Source: Trametopsis cervina
Lineage: Eukaryota; Basidiomycota; Agaricomycetes; Polyporales; Irpicaceae
Assembly: GCA_022385755.1 (NCBI GenBank)
Contig: MU278382.1
Location: 45,298-56,964 of the forward strand
DNA: 11,667 nucleotides
Direction: 5' to 3'
The position numbers and the translations under genes are program-made. Positions 1-9,272 of the stretch are shown here, in pieces. Within the stretch, counting starts at the first letter, position 1. Each line of letters begins with the position of its first letter. Under the pieces are notes generated by a model that saw nothing but the letters and a program-made list of their open reading frames with translations, was not told the origin of the DNA and made no database searches.

Positions 1-1495
1 TTGCCTATGGGCAATACGCAGTCGACGAGAGGAGGGCTTACTCAGGGCATCGATGGCGGTGCGAGTAGTACTGCGATGGTGTTGGTAGGTGCTGCCGTGC
101 ACCTTCCTACGGTCCGCTCACATGGTTCTCTCTTGTCATACCCAAGACCTCTCAAAACCCTCAAATATGGGGTGGTACCCGTCAACGGGCCACTACGAGA
201 CATAACCCGCATACACCAACGACCAGCCGGGGAGGTGGAGCCTCTGCGCGACGTCGTCGTCGTCGTCATTGCCGTCGTACACTCGCGTTTCTCTGCTCTG
301 CAGATGTCGTAACCCAAGGCTATCACTTATCACACCGCGGCCTCTCCAGCATACACCTGCCTCTTGCCCCCTAGAATTTTCCGGATCCGCAGGTGAAGTC
401 GAACACGGCGCATACGGAGCCGGACGCATGCGGAATAGGACTCTGATGCACGCCCGAGTACAAGTACACTCGTTCATCAACGTCACCTCAAGCTTCCTGA
501 GTGCAAGCATTTGGTGGACAAGATTGCGGAGACGTATCCGCGGACGGACTCAGGAGCGACAAAGGGCAGGCTCGCACATATCAAATCCGCCGCACACTCA
601 AGATACCTCGCACATAATGGCGACGACGCGATGCTGCATGTTGCAAGCAAGCGGGGGAAGACGAACGTCGGTTGGAGCCTCTACTCGGAGAAGACGGCAG
701 CCGTCCGCGTTGGCATAGGACGTCGATGCAACAGGATCCATGACGCAGACTCCGGACGGGAGTGTCTCAGGTGCATGTGCGAACGCGCTGTCCGCCCAAA
801 GACGGGGTGGTGTAGCGGGGCTGAGGACCGTCAAGGCGATCCCTGGGCTGCGTGTAATGACTGATGCCCCGAGTAGCTATATGTGTCGAAAGCTGGACAA
901 CGGAGCCCACTTCGCTGCGACCAGAGAACGTCCTCTAACAAGAGTAGGTTGAAATTGGTGAGGAGATATTGACGGTTACACAACACGGCATCGCTCCAAG
1001 CTGCGAGTGCACAGCGTAGCCTTGAAGGTGAGCAGCTTATTTGTATCTTGCGACGATGTCTCGCATCATGTAGCTGCGCACTACGCCAATACTGATTCAG
1101 CTATGACTAGAAGCGTCACTGCATCTTTGCGGTGTCGGAAATTGGGACTCTCTGCACTCCAACAACCGCGACGCTCCCTCTCTATCGAATATACAACGGT
1201 TCGATTTCCTGGTCGCAACGGCTAACGTTCAACGAGCAGCGCCTTTTGTTACAAGATACGGGTAACTGCCTACTACCACGTCTAAGGCTACACATGCAGC
1301 CTCAGAAGCTCAGGTTGCCCGTTTATTCACCGTACCGTTCGTTCCATCAGATCGGAGCATGAAGCCCGTGAGTCTTATTTCCAAAACAATGCTGCAGGAC
1401 CGCGTGTGCAGTTCCTAGCAGTTCCTAGGCCTTTCTCCGTCGCATCCGTGGCCACACCATTTCGCGCACCCGCATGCAAGGGCATTCAGGAATCG
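1..1495. other. left region without a recognisable gene
   Basis: Several open frames overlap here. The longest run 269-718 and 511-864 on the plus strand, but they lie in conflicting frames and have no motif, splice pattern or codon bias that I recognise. The stretch around residues LVDKIAETYPRTDSG (511-555) looks the most protein-like and could be a decayed gene or transposon remnant, but I cannot name a family. Small features are a (CGT)5 run at 252-266 and a perfect 10-bp tandem duplication, CAGTTCCTAG, at 1409-1428. Confidence 0.4.
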
Positions 1496-1764
1496 ATGGC
1501 GTGGAAGAATATAATATTAGAATTCAAGCGAGCTTACCAACAGGTAAGCGCGAATCCCTTAGTACGCCGACTAACATGCTTTGCCTACAGGTTTTTGTAC
1601 CGCGCGAATTCGAACGCTTGTTTGGGCCATCGGTGGAGGGCCTTAGCACATTGCCGGCACGTATAGTGTACCATAACTACGCACAAAGAATATGCGTGTA
1701 TATACAAAATTTGATCTCTACACCTCCGCACAAACAAATCACGCTAGCGACAAGACTTTCATGA
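1496..1764 (+). CDS. candidate small spliced ORF, 73 aa, unknown function
   Basis: The exons would be 1496-1543 and 1591-1764, joined in phase 0 across a 47-nt intron. The start is the ATG of MAWKNIILEF and the end is the TGA at 1762-1764. The splice signals are the best argument: CAG|GTAAGC, CTAAC, CCTACAG. The second exon reads VFVPREFERLFG and ends ITLATRLS. I recognise no domain. The frame is open upstream of the chosen ATG, so this could be the 3' end of a longer or decayed gene. It is convergent with the DUF6535 gene. Confidence 0.3.
1544..1590 (+). other. consensus intron-like segment (47 nt)
   Basis: The segment has donor GTAAGC, branch site CTAAC and acceptor CTACAG, a combination close to the fungal consensus. 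It supports transcription and splicing on the plus strand here even though the flanking coding sequence is not recognised. Confidence 0.5.
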
Positions 1765-1783
1765 ATGACAGTATACACATAAG

Positions 1784-1789
1784 TTTATT
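1784..1789 (-). terminator. AATAAA poly(A) signal of the DUF6535 gene
   Basis: A minus-strand AATAAA lies about 45 nt after the TGA at 1836-1834, a normal position for a fungal polyadenylation signal. The next plus-strand candidate ORF ends at 1764, so the two 3' ends would converge almost without spacing. Confidence 0.6.
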
Positions 1790-1833
1790 TAGCCCGTCCG
1801 ACACCGCTTGTGCGCGAATCTGCATACATTAAA

Positions 1834-4800
1834 TCACGGATGATCCCCACTGCCGCCGTCCTCCGTTCCCTCGCGCGCAGACACATTCCCACCCCCGTCT
1901 CGAGACTGATCTCCGTCATCATTGCCCCGTCTCACGCTGTATACAGGCCCACCATGTACTGGGCTAACCGTTGTCTCGTTATTGCCAGTATTCACAGCAT
2001 CGGTCGGCTCTATCGCGTCACCTCCGGATGGCCCCATTGCGTGTGTCAACTCCTTGCCATCCTCGTCGACAGAGGAGCGCGTGTTGAATGCTTCTTCGCG
2101 CAAGCTTTCACGGCGCGAGCTTTCCGGAGACCTGTCAGGCTTGCTACGGTGGTCGTATGACGGGAATGAGAGTGCAGTGGTCGGCGCACTGTATAAATCG
2201 GTAGAGGCGTTTTCCATGTCCGCCTCTAGTTGATGATTGACGGCTCCATGAACCGCAATAGACGTTCCCGGGGAAGTTCCTGCGGGCTCTCAGTTTAGGG
2301 CGCATTTCAATCTAGAAAAACACCGCTCACCTGATCGTTTTCCTCCTTCGTTATGCTCAGATGGGATATCTTGCGAGGAATTACCTTGAGTGATAGTACC
2401 GGTCGGCAGAGAGGGTGCAGTGGACATGGCAACGTCTGGAGCTTGTACAGAACGTCTCTCAGGTACCTGCTCATCGCGGTTGCTGGTGTCGCTGCCTGCA
2501 GCCTCCACCTGGCATGTAACGGTCACATCTTCGCCAGGAACCGTCGTGCTTGCAATAACCATCGATTCTTCAGTCGTAACGGTCGCCGCTGGTCTCTCCG
2601 AACGGATACACGCTCCACTACCGCTTGGATCGGTGTCTTCGGCGGGAAGTTCAGCGAGGAGAGCCTCTGCCAATCTCTGTGCGGCGGTAGATAGGGCGTG
2701 GAGTGCATGGATGTGAGAGTCGAGGTGTCGCAACGAATTGTGGGTACCAGCCGCTGTGACGTCGGGTGCTGACTCGGGTGTTCTGATTACACATGCGAAA
2801 TGAGCATAAAATATGTAATGAGTGCATGATACGTACGCGTTGTTTGTGGTGACCGCCATAGCTATACCAGTGACCGTTCTCGGCACCTCGTTCGAAGTCC
2901 CATTTCGGGGGAGCGGTCCGTGACTGTCGATAGGATGGGGAGCCATGGGATCAGTCTGTATGTTCCCGTCATCAGCCACTAATGCGCTGGGCTGTGGGTC
3001 ACTTCCTTGGTTATCGCTGCTCTCTCCAGACATTGCAGGTGGTGTGTCAAGTGCATGTCGTATGGAGGTTCCTTTGGCCTGGCTTTGAGCGTCGTCAGAT
3101 AAGTCGTTGAGGCGTCGAACGCGCCAGAGTCGAAGGTATGACCCCTCGAAAACGGGATCATGAGGGTTGGGATTGATGCGCAAGAGTTCCGAGATGAGCT
3201 CATCCGGGACGGGAGAGTCCTCCGGCTTGAATGTCACAAGCCACGCCGTGTATTTGGCATCATCGTCCGAGTCGTCAATTGCATCGACGTCTTTAATACA
3301 GGGCAAACACCAGTTGACAAGGTGCCTGGCATCATCGGAATCTTCCACCTGAGTCCGCTGCACGAGCTGCGTCAAAGCGGCGAAGACACCGCGCCAGGCT
3401 AGGACCAAGTTCGAAGCCCGGACGTCACCGTGATCATATCGTAATGACACACACAGATCCCGACAGAGGATCAGAGCCTTCTCTCCATCGATCTCGGCCG
3501 GGGGGTCGGAAGCGAGGGCTACAATGGCGGTCTTGATGTTTAACAGGCCTGGCCAAGTGAAGAGGTGAGAACGAGCTGATGCAGAATGAAAAACCACGCA
3601 CCATCTGCATCAATGCCATATTGAGGCACAAGGAGCTCTGATACGTGAAGTCGGTACTCGAAGCATGAGATCCAAAAATTTCGCAATGTCTCGCTTGATT
3701 TGACTGCCACAGGTGGAATCTCATCGAAGACGCTGGTGTATCTTGAGACGGCCGTCAATTTGACGATGAGCGAGACGGCAGTGCCCAACGCCGTTTCGCG
3801 AGAACGATCATTTGATGACCCGGAAGCCAGGGTAGCGATATCTGACTTGAGCCGTTGTGTGAGCCAAGCAACGGTGGGACCGAGCGACTCATTGTTCAGC
3901 ACATTTCTCCATGATGTGCCTTGATTCAATGTAAACGAGTCGGGAACATCCAGCCTCTCGAAGTACACCTCAAGGAATAACTTCAACCGCGACAAGGATT
4001 TGCTGAGATCGAAGTCGGGTCGGTCAAGACGTTGGCAGAGAAGGGCGAGCAGTGATCGTAGTACCTGAGCAGATTCTGTGGGTTGGCAGATCGTGCCAAG
4101 CATCGCGCAGTCATCCTCGCTACAGCGATCGAGCCAGCGTGGGAGGGTAGTCGGAGGTTGCTTGAGCGAGACAGAGAGGCGAAGGAAGAAAGTCCAAGAT
4201 TCGGGCTTCACAGGATCAAAGACGGACTCGAGAAAGGGCGAGTCTTCCCATATATCTTGAGGCCAAGGGTGGCACGACTCCACGTAGTCTAGCACATTGT
4301 GTACCGCCGCCAGTGCTCGAGGCGTCAGATCCCCTAATTCCACAAGCTTCGGTGTACCCGAGAAGATGTCCTGAGACGGCAGTCTGTTGAGTATGAGCGA
4401 TTTGGTAAGCTCAAGCGCTTCCTTCCAGTCGATATTGCTCTGTCGTACTGCGTGCGATATGGCCGCGTCCGCAACTTCGTCGTTGCCGTGTAATTTGTCT
4501 GCGCGGAGTAAGATCTGGAGATCTTTTGTATTGGTTTGCATCGCAGCTGCCTCGTCATGCTGAACCTTCATACTGCCCAGGGTTTCCTTTGCCCATTCAT
4601 GAACTGTCGAGGGAATTTTCCTAATGATGCCCAGCCATTTGCTGAATGGGTGTAACACCTTGATCGAGAGGGGTAACAAGCCGGCTAGAGTCCATTCGCC
4701 TGGGTGGGTACAGGTGGCCACGAGTGGCTGTAGTAGGTTGATTGCGAGTAGTAACAAGCCGGAAAGAGCCAATTCACCTAGGTGCACACAGGCAGCTGCG

Positions 4801-5842
4801 AGTGGCTGTAATAGGTTGATTGCGAGCAATAACAAGCCGGCTAGAGCCAGTTTGCCAGGGTGTGCATAGGTGGCTGTAAGTGGCTATATCAGCTTGGTTC
4901 AGAGCAGGGACAAACTGTCTTCACCTATAGCTACATATATTTCCAGTGTCATGATCAACATGCGCCGCAAATAGCCCCGCAAGGCAGATATAAGACGGTC
5001 GAGTGCGGGAGTCTTGTACGGACATCGCACCGAAAAGATAGGAGAGATGGTGGCGGCCACAAAGAAGAATGCCCACGCGGATACGAGGGGAAGGGTTGTA
5101 TTCTTCACACTTGAGTGCACGTCCGCCGTGAAGTAGCAGAGACCGACAAAGAACAGGGCGAGGGACATCTGCAAAAGGAAGGGCAGAGCGGATGCTATCT
5201 CAAGAACGTACCAGTCTTCGAGAGCGGCCCTTCGGAAATTACGGATGCGCATCTTATACATAGCGAATGAGGTCTTCGAAGTGGTGTATTGGCGGAGCCA
5301 CTGCTTGACGAGGAGTGCACCGGAGGCGGTCGACAGGCTGGCGATCAAACTGCCGGTCCAGAGGATGTTGACAACGATTGCATTATGAGTCGGTTCGAAC
5401 GCCGGAAGGGATGTGGGAGCGGGTGTCGTGCTGTTGATGAAGCTGCCTGTGATGGTGTAACTTGCCGCCTGAATCGACATGCCCATCATGACGAACACCA
5501 TGGAATCTGCCGGGTTGGCGCTCAATGAGGAATAGGACATTGCGACGAAACTGGCCAACACGGCGGAGAAAAGACCGATCTGGAAAAGATTTAGTGAGGA
5601 CACGGATGGCGCACGAGAACAAGTGGACTTACAAAGACAAGGAGTGCGTCCATGTCCTCCTTGTACCCTTGAATCTCCTCTCTATCGAATTCCTCTACAC
5701 CGCTCATAACACCTGCCCACCCAAAGGTCGGGGCGGGGCGGGAGACGATGGGATCGTCTTCCTTGCGCGAGACGACGTGGATAGGGTTGCCTTCTGTACC
5801 CAGCGTATCTTGCGGCGAACTAGTCGCAGGATGATCTGCCAT
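1834..5842 (-). CDS. DUF6535 domain membrane protein, 6 exons, 1248 aa
   Basis: I assembled exons 5842-5633, 5579-4925, 4873-3602, 3548-2837, 2782-2331 and 2279-1834. They sum to 3747 nt with every junction in frame. The start has a good context (CCCGCCATGG). Residues 40-90 carry the DUF6535 signature: an acidic stretch with GYKEDMDALLVF, joined by intron 1 to IGLFSAVLASF. Likely transmembrane segments are at about 66-86, 137-161, 195-220 and 233-254. Residues 288-365 are three tandem 26-residue hydrophobic repeats. Residues 366 to about 870 look helical and soluble. Residues about 875-1248 are rich in S, T, P, D, E and G and probably disordered, apart from a Leu/Ala-rich helix at about 967-995 that could be a coiled coil. 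DUF6535 is a family of unknown function, multicopy in mushroom genomes, so no reaction or partner can be named. The family call rests on motif recognition, not a search. The least certain junction is intron 2, where two splice choices give the same frame and length. Confidence 0.85.
2280..2330 (-). other. intron 5 of the DUF6535 gene (51 nt, phase 1)
   Basis: The donor is G|GTGAGC, with a possible branch site CTAAAC and acceptor CCCGCAG. It links the frame ending GGKRS to GTSPGTS and on to the final exon, whose Ser/Asp/Gly-rich composition matches exon 5. Without splicing the frame stops at ALN within about 40 nt. Confidence 0.8.
2783..2836 (-). other. intron 4 of the DUF6535 gene (54 nt, phase 2, no internal stop)
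   Basis: The donor is GTACGT and the acceptor TAATCAG. The stretch is AT-rich compared with its flanks and reads as an out-of-character aromatic peptide (YIFYAHFACV) inside a polar region, so I treat it as an intron. It is a multiple of three with no in-frame stop, so unspliced mRNA would still be translatable. Confidence 0.75.
3549..3601 (-). other. intron 3 of the DUF6535 gene (53 nt, phase 1)
   Basis: The donor is GTGCGT, the likely branch site CTCAC, and the acceptor CTTGGCCAG. It joins the frame ending GIDAD to the frame starting GLLNIKTA. Without it the upstream frame stops within the region, so splicing explains the frame change between the two long open stretches. Confidence 0.85.
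4644..4873 (-). repeat. three tandem 78-bp coding repeats (26 aa each)
   Basis: The units cover residues 288-313, 314-339 (nt 4799-4722) and 340-365 (nt 4721-4644). The shared pattern is a small-residue/His/Gly lead (HPGK, HLGE, HPGE) followed by LAGLLLLAINLLQPL or close variants. Units 1 and 2 are nearly identical in their second halves; unit 3 has diverged (PLSIKVLHPF). The array follows directly after the DUF6535 membrane domain. Each hydrophobic stretch of about 17-18 residues could be a further membrane-associated helix. Confidence 0.92.
4874..4924 (-). other. intron 2 of the DUF6535 gene (51 nt), built from a decayed coding repeat
   Basis: The donor G|GTGAAG and acceptor CTTACAG, with CTGAT as a likely branch site, give phase 1. 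An alternative is donor GTAGCT with acceptor GATATAG; it is also 51 nt and leads to the same downstream frame. Both donors are weak. The length is a multiple of three, but the frame contains TGA and TAG, so splicing is required for a full-length product. The sequence aligns with the neighbouring 78-bp coding repeats (see findings). Confidence 0.7.
5580..5632 (-). other. intron 1 of the DUF6535 gene (53 nt, phase 0)
   Basis: The donor is GTAAGT and the acceptor TTTTCCAG. Removing it joins DALLVF to IGLFSAVL, restoring the continuous first transmembrane segment expected of the family. Read through, the frame stops shortly after the donor. Confidence 0.93.
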
Positions 5843-5890
5843 GGCGGGTGTTGAGCTAGAAGCGGCGGAGTGGGGCTGTGGCGGTGGGGC

Positions 5891-5940
5891 AGAAGAGGAG
5901 GGAGAGGAGGGAGGGAAGCTCAGAGGACGACCGCGTTATA
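5891..5940 (-). promoter_or_regulatory. putative core promoter of the DUF6535 gene
   Basis: On the minus strand a nearly pure pyrimidine tract (about 5919-5891) lies 50-75 nt before the ATG. It is preceded by a weak TATA-like element, TATAAC (5940-5935). A CCAAT motif lies further upstream (minus strand, 6134-6130), about 290 nt from the ATG. Pyrimidine tracts near transcription starts are common in filamentous fungi. No start site has been shown here. Confidence 0.4.
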
Positions 5941-5942
5941 GC

Positions 5943-7436
5943 TTGTGAGCAGAAGGCGGGAGCGCTGTCGTGAGAACGCAGGCACGAGGTGAGTGGGCGG
6001 GGGCCACGCGCATCTCATATGAGAACTCTAACTGACCTGCTGTCACGGATATAGATGACATCCTTGCTTCTTCATTTCCATCTTCCATGCAACGTCGACA
6101 TCGGAGCGGACCAGTGACCTCTGCACTGTATTGGGCTTCGAACACGGCCACGCCGCATTGCAGGTCACTGTACAAGCATATCGGTAAGCATCGCACCTGA
6201 GTTTAATAACTGGACGCCCAGACTCTCACCTAGCGTTGGGTACGTTTTCGCTGAACGCCGGTGAACGACGAGATCCGACAGCAAGGGGCGGGTGATCCGA
6301 AGAATAGCGCCCACGCCACAAAGCGAGCGTCTAGTCGCATCCCACGACCTCCCAGCTCTATGTCTTCACACTCGCTAGTAATACTCCAAGTCCATCTCTC
6401 GTTCGTTCTGATCACCCTACTCCATACTACAGCCCTTCGAATGGATGCAACGCTCCTTCCCTTGTAGACTCTCAACGCGAACCAAACTGGGAATTCGGAG
6501 GAGATGGGCTCGTTGTCGGAAAGCCTACTCGGTGAGTTCGATCGTGGGTGTTGTTGATTTTGATTTGACCTGAATTGTATCAATGACTCTCTCTCTAATC
6601 TCCATTGAAGATTTAGCTCGTAAAAAAAAGGCCACAGCTCCCATTGTCTAAGCGTGTCTTCCCTCGTCGCCAAGAAGGCATGGAGTGCCGTTCGTGTGAA
6701 CACCGTAGTCATACATGCTAGCATTGGTAACGGGTCTCTACTCGAAGATGGTGCGGGGTATTTTATCCTCCTGCAGCTACTCTGTTTGGGAAATTTCGTA
6801 GGATCGCAGGTCGAGACAAGTCTTCTATATGCGCGCATCAACGTGCGCCTCCCTCTTCACTCTTCTGCTGCAACGTTCCCTGGCGGCCATGCGTCTATCC
6901 ATACAACAAAGCGGCTGCCTTTCCCCTCGCTGTACTCCTCCACCCTTGTGCTCTTATCGCTCCAGTCTTTTCCGGCGGCTGCCTACGCGTGTCCCGAATG
7001 TACAGCATACAACGACGAGCCCCTTCGCGCACCGCACATCTCAGCATCTCCCGTCGTCCCGAACACACTCAACGAAGCCTCACCTGGACCTCAATGCTTG
7101 GTGGCAGCTTAACTGCTGCAGCAGTAGCAGTAGATTCATCTCGTCGTTCGTCCTCGACAACGCGGAATTCTGCTGCGAGACCTAGTGCCGTGATTGTTTG
7201 TCGACGATTTCGCCGACCCTCCACACGGTACCACTCCAACAACTCGGCTCTCTTTTCCTGCCCCAACAGTAATGCTGTGGTAGCCGCAAGACCTCATACA
7301 TCGGGGAGAAGCCACCTCAAGCCCACCCAACTACGTGTCGGGCCTCGTCCAGCATGCAGTACGTGATCTCCTCCTGGCACTCTCCCTAGGTCGACGCTCT
7401 TAACATCGCCCTACATGGCACGCTGTTTGTCGTCCC
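5943..7436. other. intergenic stretch, no gene recognised
   Basis: Open frames on both strands (for example minus 6841-6230, 203 codons, and plus 6654-7112, 152 codons) have amino-acid compositions like shadow translations and no domain I know. A GTGAGT donor at 6533 with AG sites at 6609-6616 resembles an intron, but it would only link very short frames. CTGCTGCAGCAG at 7113-7124 is a 12-bp palindrome. The first part, up to about 6140, probably includes upstream control sequence of the DUF6535 gene. Confidence 0.4.
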
Positions 7437-8249
7437 CTATTCATCTCCGTTTCCAACTCGCGCTCGCGCGTGCCAAACGGCATCGGCTGCCTCGCATATA
7501 ATCAACACGCGACTTCGCATTTTATGTTTAGGACGTCGGAGGACGAAGGCACAGATATGATTGTATAAGAGGCCCTCCCGGGCTTTGTTCCGACCTTTAT
7601 GATGTTTGCATACCTGCGAATCGGCTTGTACGGGACATAATGCATAACAAGGGCGGCGTGCGAGCTCGCACTCCACATAAGTAACTTTACTACCTGGCAG
7701 GCGCGCACCTCCTCTTACCAACTCTTCTTTACTTTCATGCTCGACATCAGCATCTCCGAGCGAGTACCTTCCCGTCCGTCGCCCGTCCGTCTGCTTGCTC
7801 TCACCCACGCGTCCGCTTCCCCAACGTGTGCTTCTGACTCTCAGAAGATGCCCCGGACGATGCGCTCTTGCTCTTCTCCTCTGCGGTCCCTTGCCATCGC
7901 ATAAGATATCCCCTCGCAAACGCGCCCCGTACGTCCGCGACGTCTGCCTCCCGTTTGCAGAGACATTTCTACCCGTGAACGTGGCGAACAGGTGTCCGCG
8001 TTTGCGCTCTACCTGTGTACAGGGGACGTGTTGTGGTCTTCTCGGCTCTGTACACGGCGCCGATCCCTCCTTATACGCGATCGTTCCGAACGTCGCCACT
8101 CGCACATCCTCGGCGCGAATTGTCTCGTTTGAGTGGAGACGCATGAACAAAAGCACATAAATGCGAGTTTGCATTCCGTCAAGCACCCGCGCACTTACGC
8201 CCGTGCGTCCGCTTCCCCAGGTCACACCACCAATTCGCAGAGGACGCAC
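7437..8249 (-). CDS. unrecognised 270-codon ORF over the duplicated region
   Basis: This is the longest uninterrupted frame outside the DUF6535 gene. It is Arg- and Gly-rich and has no domain, signal peptide or membrane segment that I recognise. Because the duplication offset is 396 bp (132 codons), the same motif appears twice in frame: TWGSGRTG near its N-terminus and TRWGSGRVG further on. The opposite strand also stays open over 7795-8160 and 8161-8430 in a single frame with only one stop between. High GC and duplication can keep both strands open by chance, so I rate real coding as unlikely. Confidence 0.15.
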   Translation of the reverse strand: MRPLRIGGVTWGSGRTGVSARVLDGMQTRIYVLLFMRLHSNETIRAEDVRVATFGTIAYKEGSAPCTEPRRPQHVPCTQVERKRGHLFATFTGRNVSANGRQTSRTYGARLRGDILCDGKGPQRRRARAHRPGHLLRVRSTRWGSGRVGESKQTDGRRTGRYSLGDADVEHESKEELVRGGARLPGSKVTYVECELARRPCYALCPVQADSQVCKHHKGRNKAREGLLYNHICAFVLRRPKHKMRSRVLIICEAADAVWHARARVGNGDE

Positions 8250-8380
8250 CGTGCAGGCGATACCGCCTCGTCTCCTCTACGATATGTCGACGCCGCATAG
8301 GACGCGCCCTCGCGAACGCGATGCGTACCTCGGCGACGTCAGCCTCGCGTGTGCAGGGGCATATCTTTGGATGAACACCA
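7810..8380. repeat. diverged tandem duplication, offset 396 bp
   Basis: Copy 1 is about 7810-7984 and copy 2 about 8206-8380. Anchors at exactly 396 bp spacing include CGTCCGCTTCCCCA (7810 and 8206), TCTCCTCT (7875 and 8271), GCATA (7899 and 8295) and the CTCGC[A/G]AACGCG block (7913 and 8309). By hand, 51 of 68 positions match in the last 68-bp block; the middle is weaker. The duplication may extend left to about 7761 and 8164 with a small gap. No third copy was seen one period upstream. Confidence 0.7.
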
Positions 8381-8576
8381 TGCGTCAGTCGTTTCTTTTC
8401 CAAGTCGTCATCGTAGTCATTGAGCCATAAATATTAATAATTCTGCATGGTATTAAGAACATACTGTACATGACTCCTGCCTGCAATATTATCGCTGTCT
8501 GATCACCATTGTTTCGTCCTCGGTGTCGCGAACAACGGCCCCCCAAGGTACCCTTGGAACCCTCCATCCCTGTCAT

Positions 8577-8792
8577 TGGTGAGTGATGTACAGTGTGAAG
8601 ATCCTGCATGCGAGTTCTCGGAGAATACTGCGTCTGAAGATCGAAGATGAGAGTTCGCTTGCACAGCTTTCCAAGTAGAAACACATACCTGGGTTGCGAA
8701 CACTGGAATACAGTGCGCTGACCGGTACTATGCACATCATATGAACAAACGTGCGAAGCTGTGTTTGCGCAGCCCGACTGCGCCATCTTCAT
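8577..8792 (-). CDS. weak candidate small spliced ORF
   Basis: A minus-strand frame opening at 8792 meets a plausible 55-nt intron (8688-8634; donor GTATGT, acceptor CTTCAG). Splicing it gives a short product of about 54 residues ending near 8577. An overlapping frame starting at MFATQ (8703) would instead splice in phase 0 into a longer frame that runs to 8385. Neither product is recognisable, and the choice of frame cannot be settled from sequence. Confidence 0.15.
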
Positions 8793-9272
8793 TTCTATTT
8801 ACCCTGCTATTCCCATGTCGGCGTGGTCTTATGACTGATCTTCTCTCGTGATTATCGAATACGCGGCTCGCCGCATCGCAAGACCTTGTACGAGGATATC
8901 AGAAGGCGCGCAGGTAATTGTATACAGCCTAGATTTATACTTATCGCTCAGATCTGCTACCATCACATCCATGGATGCCTGCGCCGGAAAGCGACAGGGC
9001 TCGACAAACGGAGCGTCCCAGGCGGCCGTGATCTGTAGAAAGCGTATCAGACGGAAGCTCTTAATCTTGGCCGTTAATCTGATGTTGAACGATCATCTCC
9101 GGCTGTGTTCGAGAACTGTCACGCAGCGTGTAGGAGTGAATCCATATGTATCCCTTTAAAACTACACGCACCTCGTCTGCCGTCCAGGCAGTCGTTCTCA
9201 GGTATCCTACTGCTCGCCTCCTTCCCACCGTTTCTGCCGCTCATTGACGATTGACGTTGCGTTTCCCTTGGC

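Noticed and set aside
269..864. Overlapping plus-strand ORFs that hinted at a decayed transposon or gag-like protein
   Set aside because: No catalytic or zinc-knuckle motif, terminal repeat or target duplication could be found; a protein-like impression alone is not evidence.
1190..1225. GGTTCGATTTCC resembling a tRNA B box
   Set aside because: There is no A box at a suitable distance upstream and no acceptor-stem pairing, so a tRNA is not supported.
2290..3597. Reading the 435-codon minus frame as a separate gene starting at MVFHSAS
   Set aside because: The first residues fall inside intron 3; with that intron removed the frame is continuous with the upstream DUF6535 exons, and the start is not an ATG.
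6511..6652. Short ORF with GTGAGT donor at 6533 that could splice into a 22-codon product
   Set aside because: The product would be tiny and low in complexity, the branch site is unclear, and such pairings are expected by chance.
6230..6841. Minus-strand 203-codon open frame upstream of the DUF6535 gene
   Set aside because: Composition is like a random frame (many Arg, Ser, Trp, Cys), with no motif, no splice pattern and no codon preference; other frames are equally open.
7437..8430. The duplicated region as LTRs of a retrotransposon
   Set aside because: The copies are close together with no internal coding region, no TG..CA ends, no primer-binding site and heavy divergence.
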